DNA of 64,000 nucleotides from Trichobilharzia szidati (lineage: Eukaryota > Platyhelminthes > Trematoda > Strigeidida > Schistosomatidae), in NCBI GenBank assembly GCA_944472155.2, contig OX235279.1:174757868-174821867 (forward strand), read 5' to 3'. Both the position numbers and the translations under genes were made by a program. Under the pieces are notes generated by a model. That model ran no database searches. It was not told the DNA's origin and worked only from the letters and a program-made list of their open reading frames with translations. This document shows positions 41,989-53,059 of this stretch, one piece after another (the stretch's first letter is position 1; every line of letters begins with the position of its first letter).

Positions 41989-42076
41989 GCCCCAACCCTC
42001 CCTCTTTATCCGGGCTTGGGACCGGCTAGAATACTAGTGACCTAGTAATCTAGGCGAGGTTACAACGAAATGAAAT

Positions 42077-42459
42077 AGGTAGGATAAATATCACTACTCA
42101 GAAACTATCTGTAATAATTCTTCCCGACACACATTAGAAAATTATTAGTAATGTGAGTAGTTTTTCTACTGGACTGAGGCGATTCGGCGTCTCCACACTG
42201 CTATCACATTAACAAAGAATTGCCATTACAATGTTACATAAAATTCTTAGTCGACTCAAGGGTTCCGCAACACAACATAATTTAGTCTACTAAATAGGGC
42301 AGTGTATATAGGACCAGATAGGACGATCGGAGAAGAAAAACTTTGAGGATCTTGCTTGGTTAGTGATAATGAATACTCTCGAATAAAAAATCAGTCAAAT
42401 TGTAATCATTTCTGTCATGAATTAAAGGCTGAAACTGGTGATGCTGTACACTGTGTGGT
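42077..42459. other. Unassigned stretch
   Basis: Just upstream (5' side) of the full-length RTE; no feature recognised. Confidence 0.4.
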
Positions 42460-43139
42460 CTCGCCAAACAGTCCCATCAGCGTATGCCCAATCCATCTCC
42501 ATTTCCTTCAGCACAATTTTCGGGTAATACATCCTAGTTGGTTTGCTGCCAGGGTTCTTTGTTGCTTATATTTTCTGGCCATATGATCTTCAGTATCTGT
42601 CCAAGGGGGCAGTCTTCAGTAGTGTGTTGAAAATACTTTTTGTGATGAACCAATTCTCTGAATCATACAGAAATAGTCAGACCTTTTTCCTTGTCTATGA
42701 ATGCGTGAAAGATTTCTCCCAGTGACGATGATTGCTGATTTTGTTCGCCATTGAACTTCTGCATCATTTCTCCTATTCCTACCTTCTCTGTCCCTTCTGC
42801 CAACTTGCTGGTTTCATTTTGCATATCTTCGAGTTTGCACGACTTGAAACATAAATCGTCCTCGAAATTCAGGTGTTCTGGGGTCTTTTTTCCGTCCAAC
42901 GTATACCCGTCTTTTGACATCACATGGTCGTCAACATGATCTAGTCTACAACAGTGAGGAGGATCCTCGGTGAGTCAGGTGTCATCACTATGTAACAGTT
43001 GAATACAGCATATAAGTGTTTGCTGCTCTGCACTTCTCATTGTTGAGACAATTGCAAAATTACTTCACAGTCGACACTGTGAACGGCCTTCGCAAAGTCA
43101 GTGAATTTGAGATAGAGAGTCTACTGTCATTGTTGGTTT

Positions 43140-43500
43140 TAGATGGTTGGAGGCAATCGGCACGAAGCCTTGGACTTAGGTTTCGTGCTAGTTGGTACTC
43201 ACCAGTCAGCAAGGCGCATCCGCGACCTTCAAGGAACTCATGTCCCTACTGACACACAAACCCGCGTCACCCAGTGCTACCAGCAGTCAGAGACGTTACC
43301 ACTAAGCTATTCAGGCTCGCGATTGACTCCCTGTAGGACTGTATTGGATATTTTTTCGATCGGACACTAGTCAGTAACTAGTTTAATGTTTATGTCTAGT
43401 CCTATCTTTGGTGCAGAATGAATTCCATCAGTCAAGTTAGCAATGGGGCCACTATTCTAGGTAGCTCGCCATCACGATGCACTGTGAATTGTTGGTATTA
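43140..43500 (-). repeat. Third tRNA-like repeat, plus segment shared with 13140-13290
   Basis: On the - strand near 43330-43290 it reads GAATAGCTTAGTGGTAACG, a perfect pol III A-box match (TAGCTTAGTGG). A weak B-box-like GGGTTTGTGTGTC follows about 45 bases later. On the + strand, 43355-43495 repeats 13140-13290. Its head differs from SINE-A/B, so it would be a distinct SINE family if real. Confidence 0.5.
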
Positions 43501-43835
43501 GATGGTGTTTCTGGTCTACTGTCATTCTAGAATCTGTTCGGTGATGATCTGTGGTGTTGTACTTTTTTTCTAAAGGTTCCCACTGAGTTAATCTTTTAAT
43601 AGTTCCAAGATGATTCAGCTTAATATTTTGCATGGGATGGACAGGGACATGATTCTGTGCTAGTTTTTGCGTGGAGCTAAACCACCATTCCTTGACAGTT
43701 TGAAAAGTTAGCCTGTCAAGGACACATTAGTCAGCAAAGAGACCTCTTCACTTCAAAGCTGTAAAGTTATTCAAGGGGTTTATACACACAGTGGTAACTG
43801 AAATCAGAGGACACAGGTTATTGTCAGTTGGTAAC
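43501..43835. other. Unassigned part of the segment interrupting the RTE fossil
   Basis: No family recognised. Confidence 0.35.
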
Positions 43836-45832
43836 AAGGAAATCATACCTTGAAGTTAGCCTTTTTGTCAACCAGCGGGTACCTTTTCCTCCCTCCACAC
43901 CTTTTGTAACAGTGGCGTGAGCATGTTTGTCTGAAGCTTCTGGATTCATTTTCAGAGCTTCCTGTGGAATTCCATCAGGTTTTGTTGCTTTTCAGGCTTT
44001 CAGTACCTTTATAATCTTCAGGACTACTGCTTTTGTCAAACAGTTGGTGTTCACCGGCAGTTCTATGTCTATTTGTAAATGAGTTACAGGTGGTGGTATA
44101 CTCAGCAGTCCTTTAAGCGATCATCTCAGTAGTTCCTTTGCTGTACCACTTTAATAATTGGGTTCCTTCACTATCTTTCACTAACTCCATCTTCATTCAT
44201 TTGTTTTCAGATAGTACCCTGGCTATTTGATATGGTGTTCTGAGGTCTATCTTAGCTGCAGCATGTTAACCTTAAGTTCCCAGTGTCATAAAAGAGTCTT
44301 TTGTTTTTCCTAGCACTCCTCATTCCTTTGTTCAGTGCTCTGTAGACTAAACTCAGCTTCTACTTTTGTTCATCTTCGCACTTGCTCATCAGCTTCACCA
44401 TCCTCCTCAATTCTACCAGCATCCAGGGGCCCATAGATAGCTACTCCTTGTCTTGCTTTTTCTTCTGGTCTAAGGTGTTTAGTTCCACGTAGCTTTCACA
44501 GAATTCCAGTGTTATTCCCAGCAGGTTTCCTTGTTGATGTTGCATAATGTCCCCGATGTTTTCTTTGTGCTTACAGTGATGTTCTATGTAGTTAAGTCAT
44601 CAGATTATGAGAACCGAGCTTCAATGATAGTCTAGCTCCAACTTCTTTGAAGGCCTTCAGCTTAATCTTGAGGGTTCCTTGCACTGGGTAGAGAACTTAA
44701 CACACATCTGCTCCTCATTTCTGTTTCGTATCTAGTAAGCTGCATCTTAACTTTATTCAGATTCATATGAAGTCTGTCTGCTTCCTGGTGTATTCATCTA
44801 GTGAGATCCATGTCACCCTATGGATATCCCTGCGTTTGTGCATGCTGTCCCCAATCACTGAGGAGGTCTGTAAACACTGACAGCCTATAGATCCATGATG
44901 AGTTCCGTTCCTGAGTTGTCTAACCCCAGTTTGGCTGGCGTTCATATCACGCATTAAGATTTCTTTGTCACCGTTTGGAGTCTTGTCCATTACCACTTGT
45001 AGTTGTCTGTAGAGTTCTTCCATCTTCTCTTCTTCTGCGTCTTTTATAGAAGCACAACATTGGATTATTATAACCATCCATCCTAGAGAACGCAACGACA
45101 TCAAAATCACCCACCTAAGCTAAACATCTTCTCCATCGTAACTTTCCTTCCTTTTGAATTGAATCTTGCTGTCATCGTTGTGGATGAGATTGTTTCCCAC
45201 CTTACAAAAGCCTTCGTTTTTATTCGTGATGTCATGTTAGCCAGTCTGTCAGTGTGCTTGTGGTTGTGGTTGTCTGTGTCTGTGTGATTGGAGTGGATTA
45301 TTGACTCTCCAGATAACAGATTCCTAGCAGTTCTATACCACATCTTCTGTTCTGTGATCTATGCAGCCTTCACAACCAGCTTCAAACATAGTGCGGGCAT
45401 TCCATTTCCTCATGCTTACTTTACGTTTCATCGAAAGAACACATACTGGTCTACTGGTTTCTTGAAAGGCATAAAGTCACTGGCGTCATCCATTCTCAAA
45501 TTGAGGATTCTTCTGGATTTCTACTGAGAACAGGTTCATTTTTTCTCTACTTTGAAGTTTTCATAATGATTAGATTGATTTTTCGGGGTATCTTCACTAA
45601 GCCCCACAACCACCCTTCCCTCTGTTTTCAGGCCTGGGACCAATTAGTGAACTAGCTTAGGGTATTACTTCTAGCTATCTAGTAATTATCGCGCACAAAG
45701 TGTTATGTAACTTTTAAAAATTCTTAAATCGCTTGTAGTGCTAGTTATCTTATGATGATATTCTGAATACCACACCAAAAGATAATTCACACGTACATAA
45801 TTAAATAAGTTGCGTAATAATTTATTGCAGGC

Positions 45833-46190
45833 CAGAAAAGATCAGCAACAGAGATCTCTAGTGATGAGCGAACCAACACAGCAGGAACCGATTGTGAAAC
45901 AAATAGGCAGGAGGAAATGGAGATGGATTGGCCATACTCTGAGCAAAGAAACCATCAAGTGACATCACTAGACAGGTCGTTGCTCGAGTGGAAACCGAAA
46001 GGGAAGCGGCGAGTTGGTTGGTCGTCAGTGCAAGGGTGACTTGGAGGAGGTCATGTGAAGAGGAGATGAAAGCATGTGGGTGGCAGACTTGGAGCCAGGT
46101 GAAGACTCCAGCAGAGAACCGAACGCAGTGGAGACGCACGGCTGAAGCCCTATGTTCCTCTAGGAATTAAAGGAAACAATAATAATAATT
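45833..46190 (+). mobile_element. RTE LINE 3' tail
   Basis: KIRSPARKDQQQRSLVMSEP-type C-terminal sequence in broken frames, then VTWRRSCEEEMKACGWQTWS and WRRTAEALCSSRN before stop, and GGAAACAATAATAATAATTATT. It closely resembles 4250-4600. Confidence 0.85.
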
Positions 46191-46440
46191 ATTATTATTA
46201 TATTCCTTTACGTTCCCAGTGGAACATAGGGCTTCATGCAGGAACTTTGGAGTTTTAGCAGTAGTGATGTTTATTTTTAAGGTGTGGGGTTGCTAGCCTC
46301 ATGCCTAACCTTCCCTCTTTAGTTGTCTTACTACTGGCTTATTGGGGTAAAGGGTGCATCAGCAGCGGATAGAACGCTGAACCACATGCCTGGGTGGCGA
46401 GAATTTTACCGCTATACCACCAATGCAATTACAGATACCT
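46191..46440 (-). repeat. SINE-B (copy 3), tail to tail with an RTE tail
   Basis: On the - strand: TTGGTGGTATAGCGGTAAAA head (near 46425), TAAGCCAGTAGTAAGAC body, GAGGGAAGGTTAGGCATGAG then GCTAGCAACCCC, then ..GAAGCCCTATGTTCCACTGG and AATATAATAATAA. This copy shows the RTE-type 3' end most clearly. Its (AAT)n tail abuts the (AAT)n of the + strand RTE at about 46190. Confidence 0.85.
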
Positions 46441-46779
46441 GGAATACCTAAAAGTCAAATTTCCTATCGAGTAAATGAAAATGGCCAAACTCGTACTTCC
46501 ATTAATACCACATGTCTTTAATTAATGAAAATGTTGTCAGGAGCCAGTAGAATTGAAGGTTCTGGATGAATTCCTGAAGCCCAGCCTTAAACTCTGTGAG
46601 AAAAAAACTATGTTGAATTCCACTAATACTGCATCAAACCTAAAGCGTACTACAGGTTTCTGCGTTGAAGCAGAGTTCATCCGAATAAAAAAAACGTTAA
46701 GGTGACTGATATATATATTAAATCAAGTAGACTCTTTGTTCACTTATGTATAGCAGGATGAACTAAATATCGTCCACAG
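46441..46779. other. Unassigned stretch, possibly the 5' part of the following PLE
   Basis: AT-rich; no coding blocks that I can align. Confidence 0.35.
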
Positions 46780-47503
46780 ACAGTATTCAATAGACGGGCT
46801 ATCGGTAAATCCAAGGACCTCTTTTAAGGAATGCGACACATAAGTTACTGAAAAAAAAGAAGCACACTGTATTGATTAAAGGATCTGAAGGCAAGTCAGC
46901 AGCTAGCAGTTTCCCGGTATGCCCTAAACAGTACTTCCATAAGTATAGTAGTACTGAATTAAATGCAGAGCAGCTTGAAGTACTTTCTCTAGGGCAACGA
47001 CTTCGCGAAAGACACAGACAAATCAACTATAGAGATAAAGAAATCGGATGTAAAAACCCATACAGTTAAACAGTAGATCTAGTTTCATCCTCAGGTATAG
47101 AGCTAAAACGTTTCAAGTCTAGTCTAGTAGATAAAAACATCAAATACGACTGTAAAAGTATCCTACCAAAGAAGCACAGAGAAGCACTATGTAGATCAGT
47201 GAATGACAAAACCTGATAAAGCATCAGGGATAGTCTTGCTTGATAAAAGTGATAATATTAAAAAGACGAATAATATAATGAGACAGAAACAGAAATCTCA
47301 TAAAGTGGGGATGAGAAAAGATTTAAATAGTGGAACAGAAAATGAAATAACCAAATATTTGATTAATCTAAAGGCAGAAAAAATCCTCCTAGAGAGTTTG
47401 TACAGCGAACTCAGACTCATGGGCGCACACATGTACCAAGATCACATGGCTTACCAAAAGTGCATAAGCCTGAAGTACCGATAAGATTGAATTTAGACAT
47501 GCT

Positions 47504-47817
47504 AAGTTCTCCCTAACCAACAAGAAACTATGGGAACAAACAAAACAAGAACCAATCGCCCAATAAATATGCAGGGGAAAGTGGAGATGGGTTGGACGCT
47601 CGCTGAGGAGGCCGCTGGGTGACATCGTGTGTCAGGCCCTCGTGTGGGACGTCTAAGGGTGATATGGGGGAGATCGTGTGAATAGGAGTTGAAACAGTAT
47701 GGATTAACATGGATGCAAGTGAAAAGTACAGCAGAAGACAGAAACAAGTGGAGGCGTGTAGTTGAATCCCTATGTTCCACTAGTAACCCAAATGAACAAT
47801 AATAATAAGTTCTCCCT
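47504..47817 (+). mobile_element. RTE tail inserted in the PLE, 11-bp target duplication
   Basis: AAGTTCTCCCT at 47504-47514 and 47807-47817. The insert 47515-47806 (292 bp) starts AACCAACAAGAAACTATGGG, the KKLWEQTKQEPIAQ region of the RTE, and ends AATGAACAATAATAAT. Confidence 0.95.
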
Positions 47818-48119
47818 AGAGTGCTTTAGCTAAGTGTTTCGTAATTATTCTAAAACGCTTACATGAACAGCTAGTGAAATATGTGTTTGAATTCACAGAC
47901 AGAAGATATTAAAGATATTAACATCAAAGAAAAAACTATGATATATTTGGACGTAATATCTCTGTTCACAAGTGTACCATTGATTGAAAGGGCTAACTGG
48001 ACAGCCGTCCAATACTCCCAGGTGGTTTTCCAATGGTTCTCTAGCTGATGTCAGCTCATGATGAAATCCTGCAACCAATCAAACAAAATCCCTACAAAAC
48101 TAACCCTTGAATAAATATA

Positions 48120-51100
48120 AGTATCCCACTCAGTATTAATATTGTTCCTTTGTGTTCCGAGTAGAACTAAGGGCTTCGAAAACAAATCTCCACTATGTTG
48201 TTTTTTCTTCTCTCCTATTCAGGTGGGCATATAATTGGCCATAGCCTCTAGTCTCTTTCGCTCACGATCTCCTCCATGTCACCCTCCAACCGACGACCAA
48301 CTAGTCGCTTCCTAATCGGATTCCACTCAAACAATGGTCTGCATTGAGTGCCATATAATTTGACGGCATCCTCAACTTACACCCTATCCATCTCCATTTT
48401 CTCCTACATAACTGTTGAGCTATTGGCTATTGATTAGTTGGTTTGTCGCCGACCAGCCAGAGTTTCATTTTGCTAATTGATTCTGCCAGTCAGCTGGCCA
48501 TCTCATCTCAATTATGGGGCTAGAGAAGGCGGCAGTTGTTGATTGAAGTCTGCAAAAAGTTGTAAACTCTTCTCGTGACACGCCCGCCAAGTTTCTGCCT
48601 CGTATACAACAACTGAATCGACATTTGTGCTAATAATCCGAATCCTGTTCATTATCTTGCGATGCGAAGCAGATTACAACACGGGTGTCAGATTGAAAAA
48701 GATTCACATCACATCGTAGATTATGGCAGCTTGGATGCCTTTGACATACTCACCTGTTCCGATTTCCTGTTGCTGAAACAATGCTTCCTAGATAAATGAA
48801 GGCAGCGACATCTTTCACATCTCTCCAGTTGATGGTGATTGATGATAGCTGTTGTTGCTGTTGTTGGTTGGTTGGCTATCATTACCTCCATCGGCTCTGT
48901 CTTCCCAAGACATCCTGTCTTCCCTGCCAACCACTTTGTTCGTTTCCACCTGCCTGAAATTCTTCGAGTTTGTATGACATTAAGCACAAATCATCCACGC
49001 ACCAAATCCAGATCTTCTACAGTCTTCTTATCGGTCGTCAAGTGTAATCCTGTCTTCTCACTCCCGACGGAAATTGTTGGTGATAATAGATAGGCAGCCT
49101 GGCCTTACTCCTCTATTCGCTTCAGAAACTTTGCTGAGTTTTCTGTTCTACATCACTTGACATGGGCTACTCTCATATACCCACTCAATGAGGCTGGTAA
49201 AGATTTGACGTACGCCACTCCATAGGGTTGAAGCAGTTTCCGGATCACTTCTCGGTTAGCGCTGTCTGCTGAAGGCCTTTTCGAAGTCGATGAAGTTAAA
49301 GTAGAGAGAGGTTTGACTGCCATTCTATGATTTGTTCTGTGATGATGATGTGTACATATTCACATTGATCAGCACATGATTTGCCTTTCCTGAATCCAGT
49401 CAGCTTGCTCCGGCGGTGATGGAGTTCTGCATCCAGTGCATCTCTCATTCTCTCTAGGCTAATGCGACTTAACATTTTACTTGGCGTGGGTGGACAAGAG
49501 CATTATTCCACGCCAGTTCTTACAGAGTCAGGCGTAAGTCACACTTCTTTGGTAGTCTGATTAGGTAGGTAGCATTTATTCCAATCAGTACGTACCTTCC
49601 TTCACTTCGAAACACTCAGTAACAATGGAGTGAACACATCTGCTGCAGTCTCTGAGTCCGTTTCCAATGCATCAGGGGTGGAGTGATGATTCCGTCTGGA
49701 CCTGCTGCCTTCCCGATCAACGTTCAGTAACTTGATCGCATTCAGGATTTCTGCTTTCGTTCGTTGGAGGATTGGTGTCCACTGACAGGCAGTTCTGTGC
49801 TTGTTGTTGTTGTTGATGGTGGTGGTGGTGATATTTCTTGGTGAGTCGCGGGTGATGGTCAGTTTCAAGAGTCCTCTGAAGTGATCAGCCCATTGTTCTG
49901 TTTGTTTCTCCCCCTTGGTAGTGAGGTTCCCTTGAACACATTTTATTGATTTCATCATCTGGGTTGATCTCTTCCCGGATAGCGAGCAGCCTGGATATCT
50001 GATATAGTGTTCTGAGGTCTCTTCCACCTGCGGCTGCCTGTTCTGCTTCAGTTGACAGCCAGTATGTCGTCTTTTGTGTGTGTCGTTTGTCTCTCCTAGC
50101 ACTCCTCTTCACTTCTTTCCTTATTCGGTGCAGTGTACATTGCTGTGAACTCAGCCTCTCCTTCTGTTCTCTTGTCCATCTTTGCATTGAGTCATCTTCT
50201 CTTTCACCTTCCTACTCTCCTCTCCTCTCCTCTCTTCTATTAGCTTCCAGGTAGGTGTCCGTTGGCAGCCATTCCTTGTTGTGTCTCATCTTCCTTCTCC
50301 CCAGAAGGGTTGTGCGCGTTTCCTTGGACATCACATGCAGAGAGTCAGTTCCAATGTCCCTCCCCTCACACAGGTTTCCTCAGTGATGCCACGTAGTGTT
50401 TCCAACTTTCCTCTCATCTCATCTGTGGTGAGAGTGGGTATCTCTTGTAGTCTTGTCCTTCACCTTTTGAATGTTGAACTTGAATCACAGTGGTCTGTCT
50501 CCAGTTGTTATAAAGCATTTCGGCTTCACTTTGAAGGTTCCTCGAACGACATCATGATGATGGTCTGAGCTCACATGTGCTCCCTTCTCGACTTTGTGTT
50601 CAACAGGCAGACTGCATCTCCACTTCCTAGAGTGACATTGAGATGGAATCTTTCTGGTTTGCGGTATGTCTGTCAGGCGAAATCCATGTTGGTTTGTGTA
50701 TATCCTTGTGGTTGTACATGCTGCCTCCAATCACCAGATCATTGAAAGCTCAGAGGTCTTCGAAGTGTTCTCCGTTCTCATTCATTCTGCCGAGCGGGAG
50801 CCTCTCCACCCATGATGATGTGTTCTCTTCCTGTATTATCTGCTCCCAGTTCGGCATGCATTCATATTGCTCATGAGGATTCTGATGTCACCATTCGGGA
50901 TGTTGTCCATTACTGTTTGTAGTTGTCTGTAGAGGTCATCCTTCTCCTCTTGTTCCGCGTCGTTTTTAGCATTGTGAGCAATGTCGGATGATTGTAACAC
51001 TGCTTCCTCCATTCTCAGTTGAATCTTGCTGTCATGATCCTGTAGGATGAAATTGGTTCTCACTGACTTAGGTCTCTGGCTACAACTGGTGACATCATGA

Positions 51101-51608
51101 TAGCCACTCACTGCCTCAGTGTGCTCGTGTTTGTCGTCTGCGGGGATGACCAGACCGGAGTAGATTACTGACTCTCCAGTTGACAATTTTGACAATCCGC
51201 ATCCATTCCATTTCTTTTTCAGATTCCCAGCACTTCTATGTCACATCTTCTCATTCCTTCAGCCATGTGGACAGCCTTCCCAGCCGGCTTCGTACATTGT
51301 ACGAGCATTCCACGTCTTCAGTCTTATTCTTGCTTTCATCGAGAGAGAGAGAATATACATCGGCTGGCTGGTTTTTCGAAGGCGTTCACGGGCCCAGTGT
51401 GTTATTTCCCCTCTCCAATTCCAGCGAAGAACAAGTTTGCCTTTGTATTTTTAATGTATTTGTTATGCGTAGAAATCTATGTAGCTATTTGATTGGTTTT
51501 GTGATGTAAGTGTGCTAGCCCCACGCCCAAAACTCCCTCTTTATCCGGGCTTCGGAACGGCTAGAAAACTAGCGAGGTAATAAACCAGGCATGGTTGTCA
51601 GTATCCCA
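48120..51608 (-). mobile_element. RTE insertion of 3471 bp in the PLE, 9-bp target duplication
   Basis: AGTATCCCA at 48120-48128 and 51600-51608. The insert 48129-51599 runs on the - strand from GACAACCATGCCTGG through the endonuclease (STGESVIYSGLVIPAD at 51145-51190; DDLYRQLQTVMDNIPNGDI at 50885-50945), the RTLYQISRLLAIREEINPDD region (49960-50015) and RT pieces (49080-49450), to the 3' end near 48140. Its sub-family variant (RLLAIREEIN) is shared with 29510-29700 and 53420-53510. Many frameshifts. Confidence 0.93.
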
Positions 51609-52982
51609 ATAGAAGTCCTTAAAGTGTTGATACTAAGACGTACGATGAACGTACATTTTAAATTTCATAGTGAACTCTACTCACAAGTGGATGAGGTGTC
51701 ACTTGGCTCCCCGCTGGGTGCTATTTTAACTAAAGAATGGTGCTTTAGACGATCTTAGTGATGATGATTAGGCTCTCAGTGATAGCTCAGCTAAGTGAGG
51801 TATATGCAGTCATCAAATTCACATTTGAGGAAGAATTCCAATGGAAAATCGGCGTCTTGGATGGTCTGACAAGAAGATCAGATGGTAACATAGAAAGAAA
51901 TTTACTTAGGAAAACTACATGCACATTACAATATACACATTTCTATAGCTTTGTCCTTCTTCAGTACAGAAGAACTTTGGTAAGAACACTCAGCTAACGG
52001 GTTAGACCTATAGATGCGTTACATGTTATTGGAGATGCAATTAAGACTCTATGTGACACCATAACTAAAAACAGCTGTTCAGGAAAGTCCATAAGGAAAG
52101 GCATTTTCACGAAGGTTGAATAGGAATTTTCTGTATCTGTAAACAAGAGATCCTTCTATATGAGAGTGGAATTTAAGGTTGCCATACCAAGTGAAGAAAG
52201 AATCAACAAGTTGAGAAAATCAATTTAAAAAGCTCCTAATGCTGGTAAAATGAGGCTCATATTCTCGATACAGCTGGTTGTGTTTTTGAAGCATAATGAC
52301 CTGTTCTTGTATCTACCACCAGTTCATCTGATTCTTTGGAACTGTGGTGAGTGCTACTTATAATCCTATATAAGTAGTATATCAGAAACGAATTCAGAAA
52401 AGTAACAATATGTTTGGCACACTGGAAAGAGCAATCAAAGAAGAGAACCATGAGCAGAATGTTGCCATATGATGCAGAATCCAAGAAGCTATCGAATGTG
52501 ACGATATTAGACCAATTCGTCAAGGATGTGGTAAATGATGTGCAAATGGCAGGTTGAGAATATGGCATACCAAATTTAGCTATGTACCATACGTTTCACC
52601 AAATAAACATTCCTTTCAGCCTCCTCGGACTTTTCTTCTTTACAGAACTACTTAGATTGGCCACTGTTCTAAGCACTTGATTCCTCGCATACAGAACACC
52701 TACAAGTATGCCTAAACAAAAGTATGGTAAAAGTTGTTGACATTCCGATACTAGATAACCTGGTCCACAAAGCCGGCATTGATAGATCTTCCTCCATCAT
52801 TTATCGTGTAGCAGACGAATCGCCGACGGCGCCTAGATAACAGATACTGCAAACTTCAGAAGCCATTGCAATTCACTCAAAACAACGGGAGCTCTGTGTA
52901 CAAAAAAACAGTTCTAGCCACTATTACCACCCTGGTCTGCAGTGGAACATGTAAATTCATGAATTCCGTATTATTTTTCCTA

Positions 52983-53035
52983 TTTATTATTGTCGTCTCC
53001 TTTAGTTCCTAGAGGAAGAAAGGGTTTCTTCGATC
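52983..53035 (-). mobile_element. Tiny RTE 3' end fragment
   Basis: The - strand reads AGAAACCCTTTCTTCCTCTA then GGAACTAAAGGAG.. AATAATAA, like the RTE end at 58350-58390. About 50 bases. Confidence 0.5.
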
Positions 53036-53059
53036 AGGTGCACTCAGGAGTGCAGGTTT

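Larger units (their letters stand above)
38820..42076 (-). mobile_element. Full-length RTE LINE with perfect 16-bp target duplication
   Basis: TACAACGAAATGAAAT occurs at 38820-38835 and 42061-42076; the element is 38836-42060 (3225 bp). On the - strand it starts ACCTCGCCTAGATTACTAGG, has a leader of about 70 bases, a single ORF encoding endonuclease plus RT, and a very short 3' UTR after TGA with an (AAT)n tail. The other RTE with clear edges (48129-51599) starts with a similar 5' sequence, which supports this being full length. One frameshift near 39475 is the main defect. Confidence 0.95.
42460..45690 (-). mobile_element. RTE LINE fossil, nearly full length, with an interrupting segment
   Basis: On the - strand, from a 5' leader near 45600 (CTGGGACC.. 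AACCACCCTTCCCTCTG complement), through the endonuclease (RVTWISLDEYTRKQTDFI at 44765-44820; AEEEKMEELYRQLQVVMD near 45000) and RT pieces (43860-44060), to NFEDDLCFKSCKLEDMQNE at about 42810-42870 and the C-terminal region near 42490-42590. The stretch 43140-43835 is not RTE. It is heavily decayed. Confidence 0.8.
46780..52960 (+). mobile_element. Penelope-like element split by two RTE insertions
   Basis: PLE pieces in order: CPKQYFHKYSSTELNAEQLE (46920), LPKKHREALCRSVNDKT (47165), DKASGIVLLDKSDNIKKTN (47215), HVPRSHGLPKVHKPEVPIRL (47428-47488, PLE RT hallmark GLPKVHK), then an RTE insert, then MIYLDVISLFTSVPLIE (47938-47990, RT motif A), then an RTE insert, then VSLGSPLGAIL (about 51696-51727, RT motif B), KAPNAGKMRLIFS (52232) and the GIY-YIG tail AIAIHSKQRELCVQKN near 52865. 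It has several stops and frameshifts. Confidence 0.88.

Noticed and set aside
42300..42335. A Sm-alpha type hammerhead (AGGACCAGATAGGACGATC)
   Set aside because: There is no CUGANGA core nearby and no GAAA in the right place; the resemblance is limited to a few bases.
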